Shown here: positions 1-8,893 of the stretch, piece by piece
Position numbering within the stretch: position 1 is the stretch's first letter
Layout of the letters: the number at the start of each line of letters is the position of its first letter
DNA from: Silene noctiflora
Lineage: Eukaryota; Streptophyta; Magnoliopsida; Caryophyllales; Caryophyllaceae
Length of the DNA: 25,346 bases
NCBI GenBank assembly: GCA_009801015.1
Contig: VHZZ01002818.1
Span: 37,104 to 62,449, forward strand
Reading direction: 5' to 3'
The notes under the pieces: model-generated
What the model saw: only the letters and a program-made list of their open reading frames with translations
Databases searched by the model: none
What the model was told of the DNA's origin: nothing
Position numbers and translations under genes: made by a program

Positions 1-240
1 ATATATATATATATATATTCGAGATATCACATATTGTTAGTATTGTTACTTTTACTACATTCGTTATTATTACGGTTACTTTCACTACTTCCGCCGTAAT
101 TATTTGTACTTTCATTACTGCCGCATGAATAATGATAATTTCACTACTCTCGTTGTTGCTTCTATTACTTTCACTACTCCTCTTGTGTTATTAGTACAAT
201 TATTTTCACTGCTAACATAATTACTTTTACTATTTAGACG
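1..240. repeat. AT microsatellite and imperfect pyrimidine-rich minisatellite
   Basis: Positions 1-18 are an (AT)n run. From about 45 to 240 the sequence repeats a degenerate unit of roughly 30 bases built around TTACTTTCACTACT, with varying linkers such as CCGCCG and CTCGTTG. Six or seven copies can be followed. No open reading frame is carried through it. It is a decayed simple-sequence tract. Confidence 0.75.
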
Positions 241-1368
241 TACAATTTTATGAGGTTGTATATTTATATAAATATATTACATATTTTCATTAAATCAAAT
301 CAAAATAATTATAGAATAGTTTGATTTATTTACCTTTTAATAATTTCCAAAATATAAGTGGGGCATGTTTATTTTAAGGAAAATCACCATATTTTGATAT
401 TCTCTAAATTTATATATACTTAAACCAAAACTATATAATATTTACATTGAAGTCTCTTGGTCGGGTCTATCACACAGTGCTATCGATTAAAAACTACGTA
501 GTATAAAAAAACGTAGTTTCAACTGTACTCCATCCAATAAAATGTACATGGTACATTTTTAGTAAATTGTATCGTATAAATTGTACAAATTAATATAGTA
601 GACATACGTGTAGAATAAATGGTCTAACTATTGTGTATTACTATAAGAAATAAATTTTAGATTTTAATGTCTAGTATATAAATTATAAAGTTGTAGAAAT
701 TTTATTTTATAATTTATAAATGTAATTTATTTTCGCTATACGCTTTTTACTCAATTAAGTACTTTTTGCTCAAAAGTTTACATTCAATTACCCTTGACTA
801 AAGCAAGAGGTAACCCTAATTCTTTCAATTAGGAAACACGCAATCTCTCAAATTTGTGCAATTAACGCTAATAATTCGAATGAACATGTATTCAATTCAT
901 GGCTTCCAAATTAATAATCAAAATTAATATTTTCTAATGTATATTTTGTAGATTTTGAATTGTTTAATTTAAGGTTTTGGACTGTTTAGAGTTTATGGGT
1001 GGTGGTAGATGGGCGGTGCTGGTCGTCGGTGATGGACAACAGGCGAACACGAGTATAATTTGCCAGCGGTGGACAGAGGCAAGGGAGTGTGGGTGGTGGC
1101 ATGACGTGAACTAACATGATGAAGGGTTGTTCGATGGTGCAGACGAGGAAGCGGGTAGGTTGGCCGAGTGAGTTACCAGGTCGTCGGACGACTGTGGTCA
1201 CCGATGGAAGGCCGCGGTGGCTGGGGAAGTGGAGACCTTGATTATGGGGTGGTTGGGGGTGGAGAAATCTTGGGTTTACGTGATATTTTTTCTTCGCCGT
1301 ATTACGTTGAGTCAATGGAAGAGTGCAGATGAGACGGGTAATTTGGGAAAAGTTGTATTGTGATGAGT
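241..1368. other. Gene-free stretch, AT-rich then G-rich
   Basis: Positions 241-985 are strongly AT-rich without recognisable genes or clear repeat ends. Positions 986-1368 change to a G-rich composition with many GGTGG and GTCGG runs on the + strand. The open frame on the minus strand there is low-complexity (Pro, Thr, His) and matches no family I know. The composition change may mark an old insertion, but I could not find its ends. Confidence 0.5.
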
Positions 1369-1855
1369 TGTAATACCCGAATATTTTGGGATCTGTGCGA
1401 GGAGCCTTGGGATGCGTGAGAGCCATGCGAGAGTAAGACTTGACCTTACATTAGACCAAGTGGAGCCTAGACTAGACCTAGTGAAAAGTAGAAATGGACC
1501 GAGTGAGCTAGTAGTGGACTGAGTAGGGTGGACCCGGTCGAGTAGGGTGTCTACTCGACCGAATAGAGTTGACTCGGTCGAGTGAGTAGTTCACTCGACC
1601 GAGTACCGAGTAGATGGCACTCGGCCGAGTGAACCGCTCACTCGACTGAGTGACACTGTCAGTACGCGATAAATGCCATTTAGTCCCTTAACCCTTCATT
1701 TCTTATCCTCTCCTTTTCTTTCTAAACTCTATTCTTTTTCTCTAAAATCTTCTCAAACATGTTTCTATGGATTTTAAGCTTGGATTGAAGCAAATTTACT
1801 GTTTTTGAATATGCTACTAACAGCAGCATATTGTATTAACATATTCAATTTATAC
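1369..1855 (+). mobile_element. Truncated LTR fragment, same family as the solo LTR at 1861-4347
   Basis: The stretch begins TGTAATACCCGAATATTTTG, nearly identical to the reverse complement of the right end of the neighbouring solo LTR (TGTAATACCCGGATATTTTG). It shares the following CTTGGGATGCGTGA block and a cluster of ACTCGACCGAGT-type palindromes at about 1500-1655. After these comes a pyrimidine-rich tract (1680-1760), and both copies then reach a related AAGCTTGGATT/AAGCTTAG segment. The copy stops at the target site of the solo LTR. Only the 5' part is seen, and any continuation to the right of 4352 is unrecognised. Confidence 0.65.
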
Positions 1856-2321
1856 ATGAACGTAACACCCCCTTCTTACTCGGCCAAGGTAGTTGGTAGA
1901 TGTTACTATCTCGATTTCCTGAGGCGGTGAATCGGAGATACAATAAAGAAACATTTAATATAAATATATAATTAAGTTGTTTAGTGAATACATACATGAT
2001 AAATAAATAAATATCATGTGGATTCTACAAATACAACTCAGCTAACAACTATGTCATCTACTCGACTTGACTCCAAGTCCGAGCCTCGTCCCGTCTCCCG
2101 TGTGACACCAAATCAACCTATACATAACCTGCTTCCCATATGATCGGAAATATCATATGGATCGACACAGGTCACCCCGGAAATAGGTGATAATTTACAC
2201 ATAGCCACAAACGGTCAGTTTCAATAATATAAGCATATAAGACACGACATATGAAATATGATTATGCAACATGACAATGAAATGCATATGACACGACCTC
2301 CAACCACACCACTCCGCGGTC

Positions 2322-2334
2322 AACTCTGATACCA
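2322..2334 (-). other. Primer-binding-site-like motif inside the LTR
   Basis: The minus strand reads TGGTATCAGAGTT, matching the initiator tRNA-Met primer-binding site (TGGTATCAGAGC) used by many plant LTR retrotransposons, except in its final bases. It lies about 460 bp inside the inferred LTR rather than just after it, and no CA end directly precedes it. Either the LTR is shorter than inferred or the match is a coincidence. Confidence 0.35.
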
Positions 2335-2767
2335 GGGACACACCCACGATACCCACAACCCGGTGACGGCACCCCTACATCACCGCCCACCAAAACAGTC
2401 GGACCACAGCCCGTAAAAAAGTACTCCGGACACACCGGTGGTCCGGTTCTGAGAGCAACTCGGATCCCTTGTCAGACGACGTGACTTAACATCACGTGTC
2501 CCTCCATAACTCAAGTCATTAATGGGCACATTCCCCTTGGATTGGGAAGCTCCAAGTGGCGACCCGAGCGTGAGACGGTCTCCCAACCGCCTCACGTCTC
2601 CATAAGAACAATTACCGCCTCCACAACTCCGCCAACATCATCCACAAACACATATAACACAATATGCAATAATCATCCAACATGCCTCTTTCTCATATGA
2701 ACCAGATTCCAACTATGGCAAATACTCGGGTATGCCAACAATCAAGAGATACCTCAAGAGTCAAAGC

Positions 2768-3215
2768 TAGGGGTGGGCACCAGTCTAGAATTGGACCGGA
2801 GCCGGTTGGACCGGGAACGGAATCGGCAAAAATTATGGACCGGGACCGGACCGGATTATAAAAATTCCGGACCGGGACCGGACCCGAAAAATTCCGGTCT
2901 AAGACCGGACCGGACTTGTTGGACCGGAATTTGACATAATATGCCCACTTTTTCAAATTTCAGTCCAAAAATTTCGGTCCATTGGACCGGATTAAAATAT
3001 ATTTTCAAGGAAAAAAAATAAAAAAACATAAAATCCGGTCTTTCTGGTCCAATCCTGTCCGGACCAGAAAAAACGGGTCCCGGATCGGAAACCGGAAGCT
3101 AAGAAAATGGTGGACCGGAGACCAGGCCGGATTTTTTAATTCCGGTTCCGATCCGGTAGATTCCGGTTCGGACCGGTCCATTTTTCCGGTCCGCACCGAA
3201 TTTTGCCCACCCCTA
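2768..3215. mobile_element. hAT-type foldback MITE rich in GGACCGG
   Basis: The ends are perfect inverted repeats: TAGGGGTGGGCA on the left and its complement TGCCCACCCCTA on the right. The 8-bp flanks GTCAAAGC (2760-2767) and GTCAAGAC (3216-3223) agree at six of eight positions, as expected for an old hAT target duplication. The interior is packed with GGACCGG and CCGGTCC in both orientations, so the whole 448 bp can fold on itself. The open frames in it are by-products of this repeat. It is inserted in the solo LTR. Confidence 0.75.
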
Positions 3216-3835
3216 GTCAAGACATGGTTCACAATTAACATGTTACAATGCAATCCAATGTTATCATGAACCAACAATAACCATTCAGTATCATGCCATC
3301 ATGAATTATCGACACTATTATGAGACTTACCACATTTACTTCCAACAATCATGTTATAATGCAATAACCACACAACAACGACATATGAAACCATTTATTC
3401 TTATTGAAACCGAGTAGAATTAACCTACCTTTTAGCATTTTTCATAGGCAATCCAATTAATAAGCAAGATCTGTCTCATAATAACTATCACAAATCATCC
3501 TACACTATAACATAATACAAAACCCCTTTATTATTACCCATTAATTACCCGTATATATACCTACTAATTACTAATTAAACAACCCAAGTAAAACCCCTCA
3601 AAAATTAGGGTTCATACAAACTAGAGAAAGATAGATTTCAACTTACAAGGTGGATGAAATGAAGAGCAAGGTGAAGAATCCCTTAAACTAAGCTTGAATC
3701 CCATATAAATGTGTTTATGAGGGTTTTAGAGAGAAATAAGAGAGCTCGGAGAGATAAGAAAGAAGATAGAAATAATTTTGGGATTTTGGATAAGAAAGAA
3801 ATTTAACCGAGTTGTCACGGGTTCTAACGAGCCTC

Positions 3836-3987
3836 ACTCGGTCGAGTAGAGAGTTCACTAGACCGCTACTCGACCGAGTGACACATACTCGATCGAGTAC
3901 TAATCACACTCGATCGAGTGAACTCCACTCGATCGAGTGAACTCCACTCGATCGAGTGTTCAGACCACATGGGCCACTCGATCGAGT
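3836..3987. repeat. Array of palindromic 12-mers, ACTCGATCGAGT type
   Basis: The self-complementary 12-mer ACTCGATCGAGT occurs exactly at 3887, 3908, 3927, 3946 and 3976. The variants ACTCGACCGAGT and ACTCGGTCGAGT lie at 3868 and 3836. Start-to-start spacing is 19 to 32 bases and partly regular (19 bases twice). The array sits near the 5' end of the minus-strand solo LTR, and a weaker, more diverged version is in the LTR fragment at about 1500-1655. Confidence 0.85.
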
Positions 3988-4388
3988 GTTCAGACCACAT
4001 GGTCGAGTACAACGCAGTTCTCAGCAATGACTAGTTTTCGTAAAACAGTCATATCTCACTCGTTTCTTGGTCATTTTGGGCGAGTGACGTACCGTTGTAA
4101 TCGTAAGAGAACAAGATATCACCTCCAATTGGAATCACAACAATACCATGTCTAGATTTCAAATTATGACAGTTTTAAGACGACCCTTTTATAGGCGGAC
4201 ATTATAACAACTCCACTAAGTCTAGTATAGGCTATACTCGGTCCACTTTATAGTCATAATTCACTCCCGAATGACCTCTCATCTAGCATAAGGTCTTATC
4301 ACGCATCCCAAGGTTTCTTTGCGGGTCCCAAAATATCCGGGTATTACATGAAACCATTCTAATTGTCCCATAATATGTTAATTACTAA

Positions 4389-4758
4389 GAGGGTGTTTGG
4401 TAAACGGCATATTGGCCACTTGGTAATCTGCTTACCCCAACATATTGGTTAAGATATTCTAAAATAGAAAATTTTACTCCATTTTACAAAGAAAACTAAC
4501 AATCTACTAATTGTATCTCTCAATTACCGAACACTCAAATTAATTCTGCTAAGTATAATATGATAGTCAAACCTTCTCTGTCATATATAATCTGCTTATG
4601 CTGAAATTAATCCGTTGTTTATCAAATATGACCTAACACTTTTTTTAATTCTGCTAATTTAATTTGATAGATAAACTTGATACAACAATCTGCTAATCGT
4701 ATTTTTCTAACATTATCCGCTATCACAATTTTACTTTTATTGTTTGCCAAACAGGATC
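4389..4758. mobile_element. Tourist-like MITE (PIF/Harbinger)
   Basis: The left end GAGGGTGTTTGG and the complement of the right end, GATCCTGTTTGG, form an imperfect inverted repeat close to the GGSCYTGTTTGG consensus of Tourist elements. The trinucleotide TAA flanks both sides (4386-4388 and 4759-4761), the expected 3-bp target duplication. The 370-bp interior is AT-rich with no coding capacity. Confidence 0.65.
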
Positions 4759-4863
4759 TAATCACACATTGACCACTACTCTACACAACGAAACGTGTTT
4801 AGTGGAATGACCAACAATAGACAATCACTTAACATGCTTTTATGTTAAACAAGTTGATTAATA

Positions 4864-5069
4864 CTCCCTTCACTCCGTTTATTTATTTGTCTATTTTATT
4901 TTAGAGTGTCTTAGTTAATTGTTTGCCTTTTTATTTTAGAATATTTTTAATGGACAATTAAATTTTCCACACTTAATTTGACCCACTTATCATCTAATGA
5001 TTGACCCTTTTTCTTTCCTTGGTGTTTGTGCTAAAAGCAAAGACAAATAAATAACCGATGCGGAGGGAG
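4864..5069. mobile_element. Stowaway MITE (Tc1/mariner)
   Basis: The inverted ends CTCCCTTCACTCCGTTTATT and (complement of the right end) CTCCCTCCGCATCGGTTATT are followed on both sides by TATTTGTC-like sequence. The flanking TA dinucleotides at 4862-4863 and 5070-5071 are the standard target duplication. It is 206 bp, AT-rich and non-coding. Confidence 0.85.
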
Positions 5070-5227
5070 TAAAATAGTCTTCCAATAAACTTATTGAGAG
5101 GTCGTTTCTCAGGAGACCTACTCATTAATTAATAATTGCGTTTTGAAGCATATTGCTTCAACACTAATTTTACCATTGTACAAAGTTAAGTAGTTTAACT
5201 TTCATTTTTCCGCTTTTTCTTCAATAA

Positions 5228-6088
5228 TCTACTATAAAAGGGGAGTCATTTAGAGCTCTCCTATTGGTTCCTTAAATTCAGGAAAAAAAAGTATTTTTAA
5301 AAAGTGGTCTCTATTGTAAGTAGTGAGTGTCAAAGTGATTTAATTTATTTCCTTCCTCACTACATATATATACAACCATACCCCTAGACCTGGCAAACAG
5401 ATCGTGTCGTGTCGGGTTCGTGTTCGTGTCACATATAAACGGGTCACAAACCCTCCAACCCAAACCCGACCCAATTAAATCTCGTGTCGTGTTCGTGTCA
5501 ATCCACTTACATAAATGGGTTATATAGCCTCAACCCTAACCCATTAATTTCGTGTCGGGTTCGTGTCGTGTTTTCGTGTCATGTCCATATTTGGAAAGTT
5601 TTCGTATATTTATGTGAGGGAAGATCCAGAAAAAGTANGATTAATTTAGTAAACAGGTCATTCGTGTCGGGTTCGTGTTTAGAGGGCTCAACCCAAACCC
5701 AACCCAATTAAATATCGTGTCGACCCACTTACATAAATGGGTCATTAAGGCTCAACCCAAACCCGTTAATTTCGTGTCGGGTTCGTGTCGTGTTTTCGTG
5801 TCGTGTCACTGTTTGCCAGGTCTACATACACCAATTAAATATCTAACACATAAATACATTACAATATACAAATCATATTTTAAAAAATAATTGTGAACGT
5901 GAAAAAAAAAAAACAAAAAAATTCGGCCAATTGTTTACATTCTCTTAAATTAAAATTATGACTTATAGTCAATTTTTTTAAATATGCCATAATATAATAC
6001 CTAATTGTGGATTTTCTGACAATAAAATGTATGTTTAACAAATTTTATCAATGCATACCGTGCTATTTCTGCACGGACGTAAAACTAG
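5228..6088 (+). mobile_element. Non-autonomous Helitron
   Basis: The 5' end TCTACTATAAAAGGGGAGTC follows a host A, and the 3' end is CTAG followed by a host T. This is the TC...CTRR structure and A/T insertion site of Helitrons. Eight bases before CTAG is a hairpin with a 6-bp stem (CCGTGC 6058-6063, GCACGG 6071-6076). Without the nested hAT element at 5385-5824 and one copy of its target site, the Helitron would be about 410 bp. No Rep/helicase sequence is present. Confidence 0.75.
5385..5824. mobile_element. hAT MITE with CGTGTCGGGTTCGTGTCGTG repeats, nested in a Helitron
   Basis: Perfect 16-bp terminal inverted repeats (TAGACCTGGCAAACAG at both ends) are flanked by CATACCCC (5377-5384) and CATACACC (5825-5832), 7 of 8 identical, an 8-bp hAT-type target duplication. 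The interior holds two direct copies of a segment of about 115 bp (about 5463-5585 and 5697-5810), each with an AATTAAAT, CTTACATAAATGGGT and TCGTGTCGGGTTCGTGTCG block. One undetermined base is at 5638. Open frames here are repeat artefacts. Confidence 0.8.
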
Positions 6089-6097
6089 TTCGCAAAT

Positions 6098-6337
6098 TCT
6101 TATTTCAGACGAGCTGTTTCCCGTCTGAAATAAGACAGACAAAATGTTGCCTTTTTTTTAATAAAATGCAACCATTTTATGACAAAATGCTATAACTAAA
6201 ATTGTCACTTTTTACCCTGAAAATGATGTGAAAAATAATGGTAACATGTTATCAGAAAATAACAACATTTTATTGTAAAATGGTAACATATTGGCCGTCT
6301 TATTTCAGACGGGAAACAACCCGTCTGAAGCAAGACG
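6098..6337. mobile_element. MITE with palindromic ends (CTTATTTCAGACGGG type)
   Basis: The left end (TCTTATTTCAGACGAGC...) and the complement of the right end (CGTCTTGCTTCAGACGGG...) match over about 45 bases. Each end is itself a hairpin, because TCTTATTTCAGACG meets CGTCTGAAATAAGA within 40 bases. The core is AT-rich with several ATTTTAT and AAAATG runs. A target duplication is unclear, so superfamily is left open. Confidence 0.6.
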
Positions 6338-6541
6338 CGCAGAAACTAGTTATAACTATTTACAAGTAGGGGTGTTCATTGGTTCATCACCAAATGAGAC
6401 CAGATCAAACTTAGTGGATCAGAGATTAAACAAGGCTAAAATGTTGGGCCGTGGACCGGATTGTAGTTATATTAGCCCGGTCCAGTCCGAACTATAAAAA
6501 AGATGGACCTGACAAGATCATATGGACCAAAAAATATATTA

Positions 6542-6750
6542 CTCACTCCGTCCTACTCATTAGTTATCATTTGATTCGTATATAGACCAAGGAAGTGTGA
6601 GAAAAGATATTTTAATAATAATATTTAACCACAAATCTCCCACTTGCACATGGACACTTGTAATCTAAAATTTACCACAAATAGAAGTGGTAACTATTAA
6701 CTGATACACCTAAAATGAAAAATGATAATTATTGATCGTGACCGAGGGAG
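6542..6750. mobile_element. Stowaway MITE nested in the hAT-like element
   Basis: The left end CTCACTCCGTCCTACTCATT and the complement of the right end, CTCCCTCGGTCACGATCAAT, are inverted repeats that both continue into TATCATTT. Flanking TA dinucleotides are at 6540-6541 and 6751-6752. It is 209 bp and non-coding. Confidence 0.75.
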
Positions 6751-6911
6751 TAGTTATTTCGGAGTACTTTATTATTTTAACGATTACTTTAACTCATATT
6801 AAAGATTAAAGATCTTGGTTTTTTTGTTAGTGTAGTAGAATATGTCAAAATAATATATAACAAAATGTTTTTATCAGATTAGGAGTGATATTGTGTAAGT
6901 TCTATATTTTA

Positions 6912-7844
6912 GAGAAAAATTGTTGATTACATTTTAAAACCACCTTTTGAAAACTGCAGCTTTATATCTTTTTTTTTTGGTAAATTACATTCAAAATATC
7001 ACCTTTCTTCTAAAATTCCGGTAAATTTTGTCAAAATCTGACCAATATACCTTTTCTTATTTTCATCATCATTTTATCTTCTCTCCAACTTATTACCTCT
7101 CTCATATCAATTTACCCTAAATCTCTCATCTTCTTCAACACTCTATAAATTTCCCCCTAATTTCTACAGAAATCCATTCCCTATTGTTAAATTACGGCTC
7201 CAGATCATGAGGAGCATATAGGTGCCATCGCCTGGTGGTTATAACTTCGAAGAGTAAGTATTCATACACCATTTTTTCTCTTATTTTTATCTTCAATTTG
7301 TTGTTGTTGGTAGTGTTCCGTCTATGAAGTGGCAACAACACCTGGGTAGCATCTCCGTTTTTCTCCAAATGTTACAACCTGAGCTCTTAGAGGATGAATT
7401 ATTTTCAGACCAAATTGAAGACACATTGCCAAAATTGAAAAACCCTAATTATTTTCAATCTGGGGAAAATTGATTTACAAAGTATAAAAGAGAGATGATG
7501 AATAATACTCTAATTATTTGTAACTAGTAATGAAAATAATGGAATTAAATTAAATTGATTAGGGTAGATGTTGAAGAAAAGGGCGAACTGGGAGATAGAT
7601 TAGGTAAGAATCTTGAAGAAATTGAGGTAGACTGTATAAAAAGATGAAGGTAAGGGTATTTTAGTCATAAAAGATGAACTTAAGTGACAAAAATTCCAAA
7701 TTTGCATCAATTTTTCACCGGAGTTTATGTTTTGGCTGTAACTTCTCATCAGAAGTGATATTTTGGATATAATTACAAAAAATTATATAAGGCTATAATT
7801 TTGAAAAAAGTAGTTTTTAAAAAACTGTAATCAACAAATTTCTC
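6912..7844. mobile_element. Mutator-like non-autonomous element, 9-bp target duplication
   Basis: The 9-mer TATATTTTA flanks the element exactly (6903-6911 and 7845-7853). The ends are long inverted repeats that can be followed for about 110 bases: GAGAAAAATTGTTGATTACA on the left against GAGAAATTTGTTGATTACAG from the right, continuing to shared CAAAATATCAC and TCCGGT blocks near 7000-7020 and 7720-7760. Long inverted repeats with a 9-bp duplication are the Mutator-like signature. The 700-bp interior (about 7030-7720) is less AT-rich in parts and could be captured sequence, but I recognise no gene in it. Confidence 0.8.
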
Positions 7845-8042
7845 TATATTTTATAAGATTTTCATTACAATAGTTTGGTCCATGTTGTGGTCTGTAGTCC
7901 ATTTAAGGATTGAACTGGACCAAACCAAATAAAATATGGTACGGACCTGTCCAGACCAAATTACGCGATCCAATTCCATCTTTGGTCCGAACTATTAAAT
8001 GAACACTCCTACCTACAAGTACTTCGTTAAATTGGAAAAAAG

Positions 8043-8882
8043 GTTTTTTGTCTAGCACAACCTTTAAAAAAAAAGAAAATTCCAAACACCGCCTTTAAAA
8101 AAAAAAGTTTTTCAAACACAACCTTTAATAATTTTTTTTTGTCAAACACGACCTTTTTGGCAAGATTTCAGCAACTTCGTGACAACTTGAAATGGTGACT
8201 TTCGGTCGATGTTTGAGATAGCAAACGAGGTCGGTTTGAGGTGTTTTTTGACTCGTTGGAAAGGTGGGAATGCGGGCTTTCTAGGGCTTGTCAACACATT
8301 GGTCAAATGCGGCCTTATGTGGAGCATTTACGGTCACTTAAGTGTTTCGGATNCGAGAATTTACTTTGACTTTTTTGTTTGTTTTTCCCTCCAATTCACT
8401 CCCCTCGAACCATCACTTGCACCCAACAACCACCACAAAAAACACAACTACGACGTTCCTTGCACTCCCCTCTACCGACATACCAAATTTCAAACCAGAC
8501 AAAGCATCATAACCCAACGAAAAACCCACGAAAAAACCCCTAACCATTCGCTATAAACCCAGACTTTCTGAGTAACCTTACTTTACACACCAATCGACCC
8601 CACATAAGGCCGTCTTTGACCACTGTGTTGACAACCCCATGAAAGCCTGTACCCTCACCTTTCCAACGAGTCCAAAAATACCTCAAACCGACCTCGTTTG
8701 CTATCTCAAACATCAACCGAAAGTCACCCATTTCAAGTTGTCACGAAGTTGCTGAAATCTTGCCAAAAAGGTCGTGTTTGACAAAATTTTTTTATTAAAG
8801 GTTGTGTTTGACAAACTTTTTTTTTAAAGGTGGTGTTTGAAATTTTCTTTTTTTTTTAAAGGTTGTGTTAGACAAAAAATCC
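8043..8882. mobile_element. Mutator-like foldback element, 11-bp target duplication
   Basis: The 11-mer TTGGAAAAAAG flanks it exactly (8032-8042 and 8883-8893). Two arms of about 280 bases are inverted copies of each other, from TTTTTTGTCTAGCACAACC through GATAGCAAACGAGGTCGGTT to the ATGCGGCCTTATGTGG segment (right-arm partner about 8600-8880). Each arm's outer part holds four variants of CAAACACAACCTTTAA. The loop, about 8340-8590, is C-rich with one undetermined base (8353). The open frames in both arms are mirror copies of one sequence, not genes. Confidence 0.8.
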
Positions 8883-8893
8883 TTGGAAAAAAG

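Larger units (their letters stand above)
1861..4347 (-). mobile_element. Solo LTR of an LTR retrotransposon, with target duplication
   Basis: Read on the minus strand it starts (T)GTAATACCCGG and ends GGGGGTGTTACG, so its termini are short imperfect inverted repeats as LTR ends usually are. The 5-bp sequence ATGAA flanks it exactly on both sides (1856-1860 and 4348-4352), which fits an integrase target duplication. No gag-pol coding sequence and no second LTR are present, so it appears to be a solo LTR, about 2.0 kb once the nested 448-bp MITE is removed. The exact terminal base is uncertain by one position. Superfamily is not proven; Ty3/gypsy is my guess from LTR length and style. Confidence 0.65.
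6369..8013. mobile_element. hAT-like element carrying two nested insertions
   Basis: The exact 8-mer TACAAGTA lies at 6361-6368 and 8014-8021. Next to it are inverted ends: GGGGTGTTCATT on the left, and AATGAACACTCC near the right end. Subterminal CCGGTCC/GGACC motifs occur at both ends (about 6450-6490 and 7900-7990). If the element is taken to start with TAGGGG at 6367, the target duplication weakens to six of eight. Without the nested Stowaway and Mutator-like elements only about 490 bp remain, so it is a non-autonomous derivative with no transposase. Confidence 0.65.

Noticed and set aside
986..1426. 146-codon open frame on the minus strand
   Set aside because: It is Pro/Thr/His-rich, has no domain, and its 5' end overlaps the LTR start at 1369. 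It looks like a chance frame in G-rich DNA.
2982..3277. Overlapping open frames on both strands
   Set aside because: Both translate the GGACCGG repeats of the hAT MITE (RSGPVRS-like wording) and mirror each other.
3937..4155. 72-codon open frame beginning MNSTRSSVQTTWATRSSVQTTW
   Set aside because: The peptide repeat merely reflects the palindromic 12-mer array in the LTR.
5484..5890. Open frames with Ser/Cys/Val-rich repeats
   Set aside because: They are readings of the CGTGTCGGGTTCG repeats of the nested hAT MITE and include an undetermined base.
8142..8731. Frames with similar MFEIANEVGLR peptides in both arms
   Set aside because: The two are inverted copies of one foldback transposon arm. 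The similarity is explained by the inverted repeat and not by a duplicated gene.
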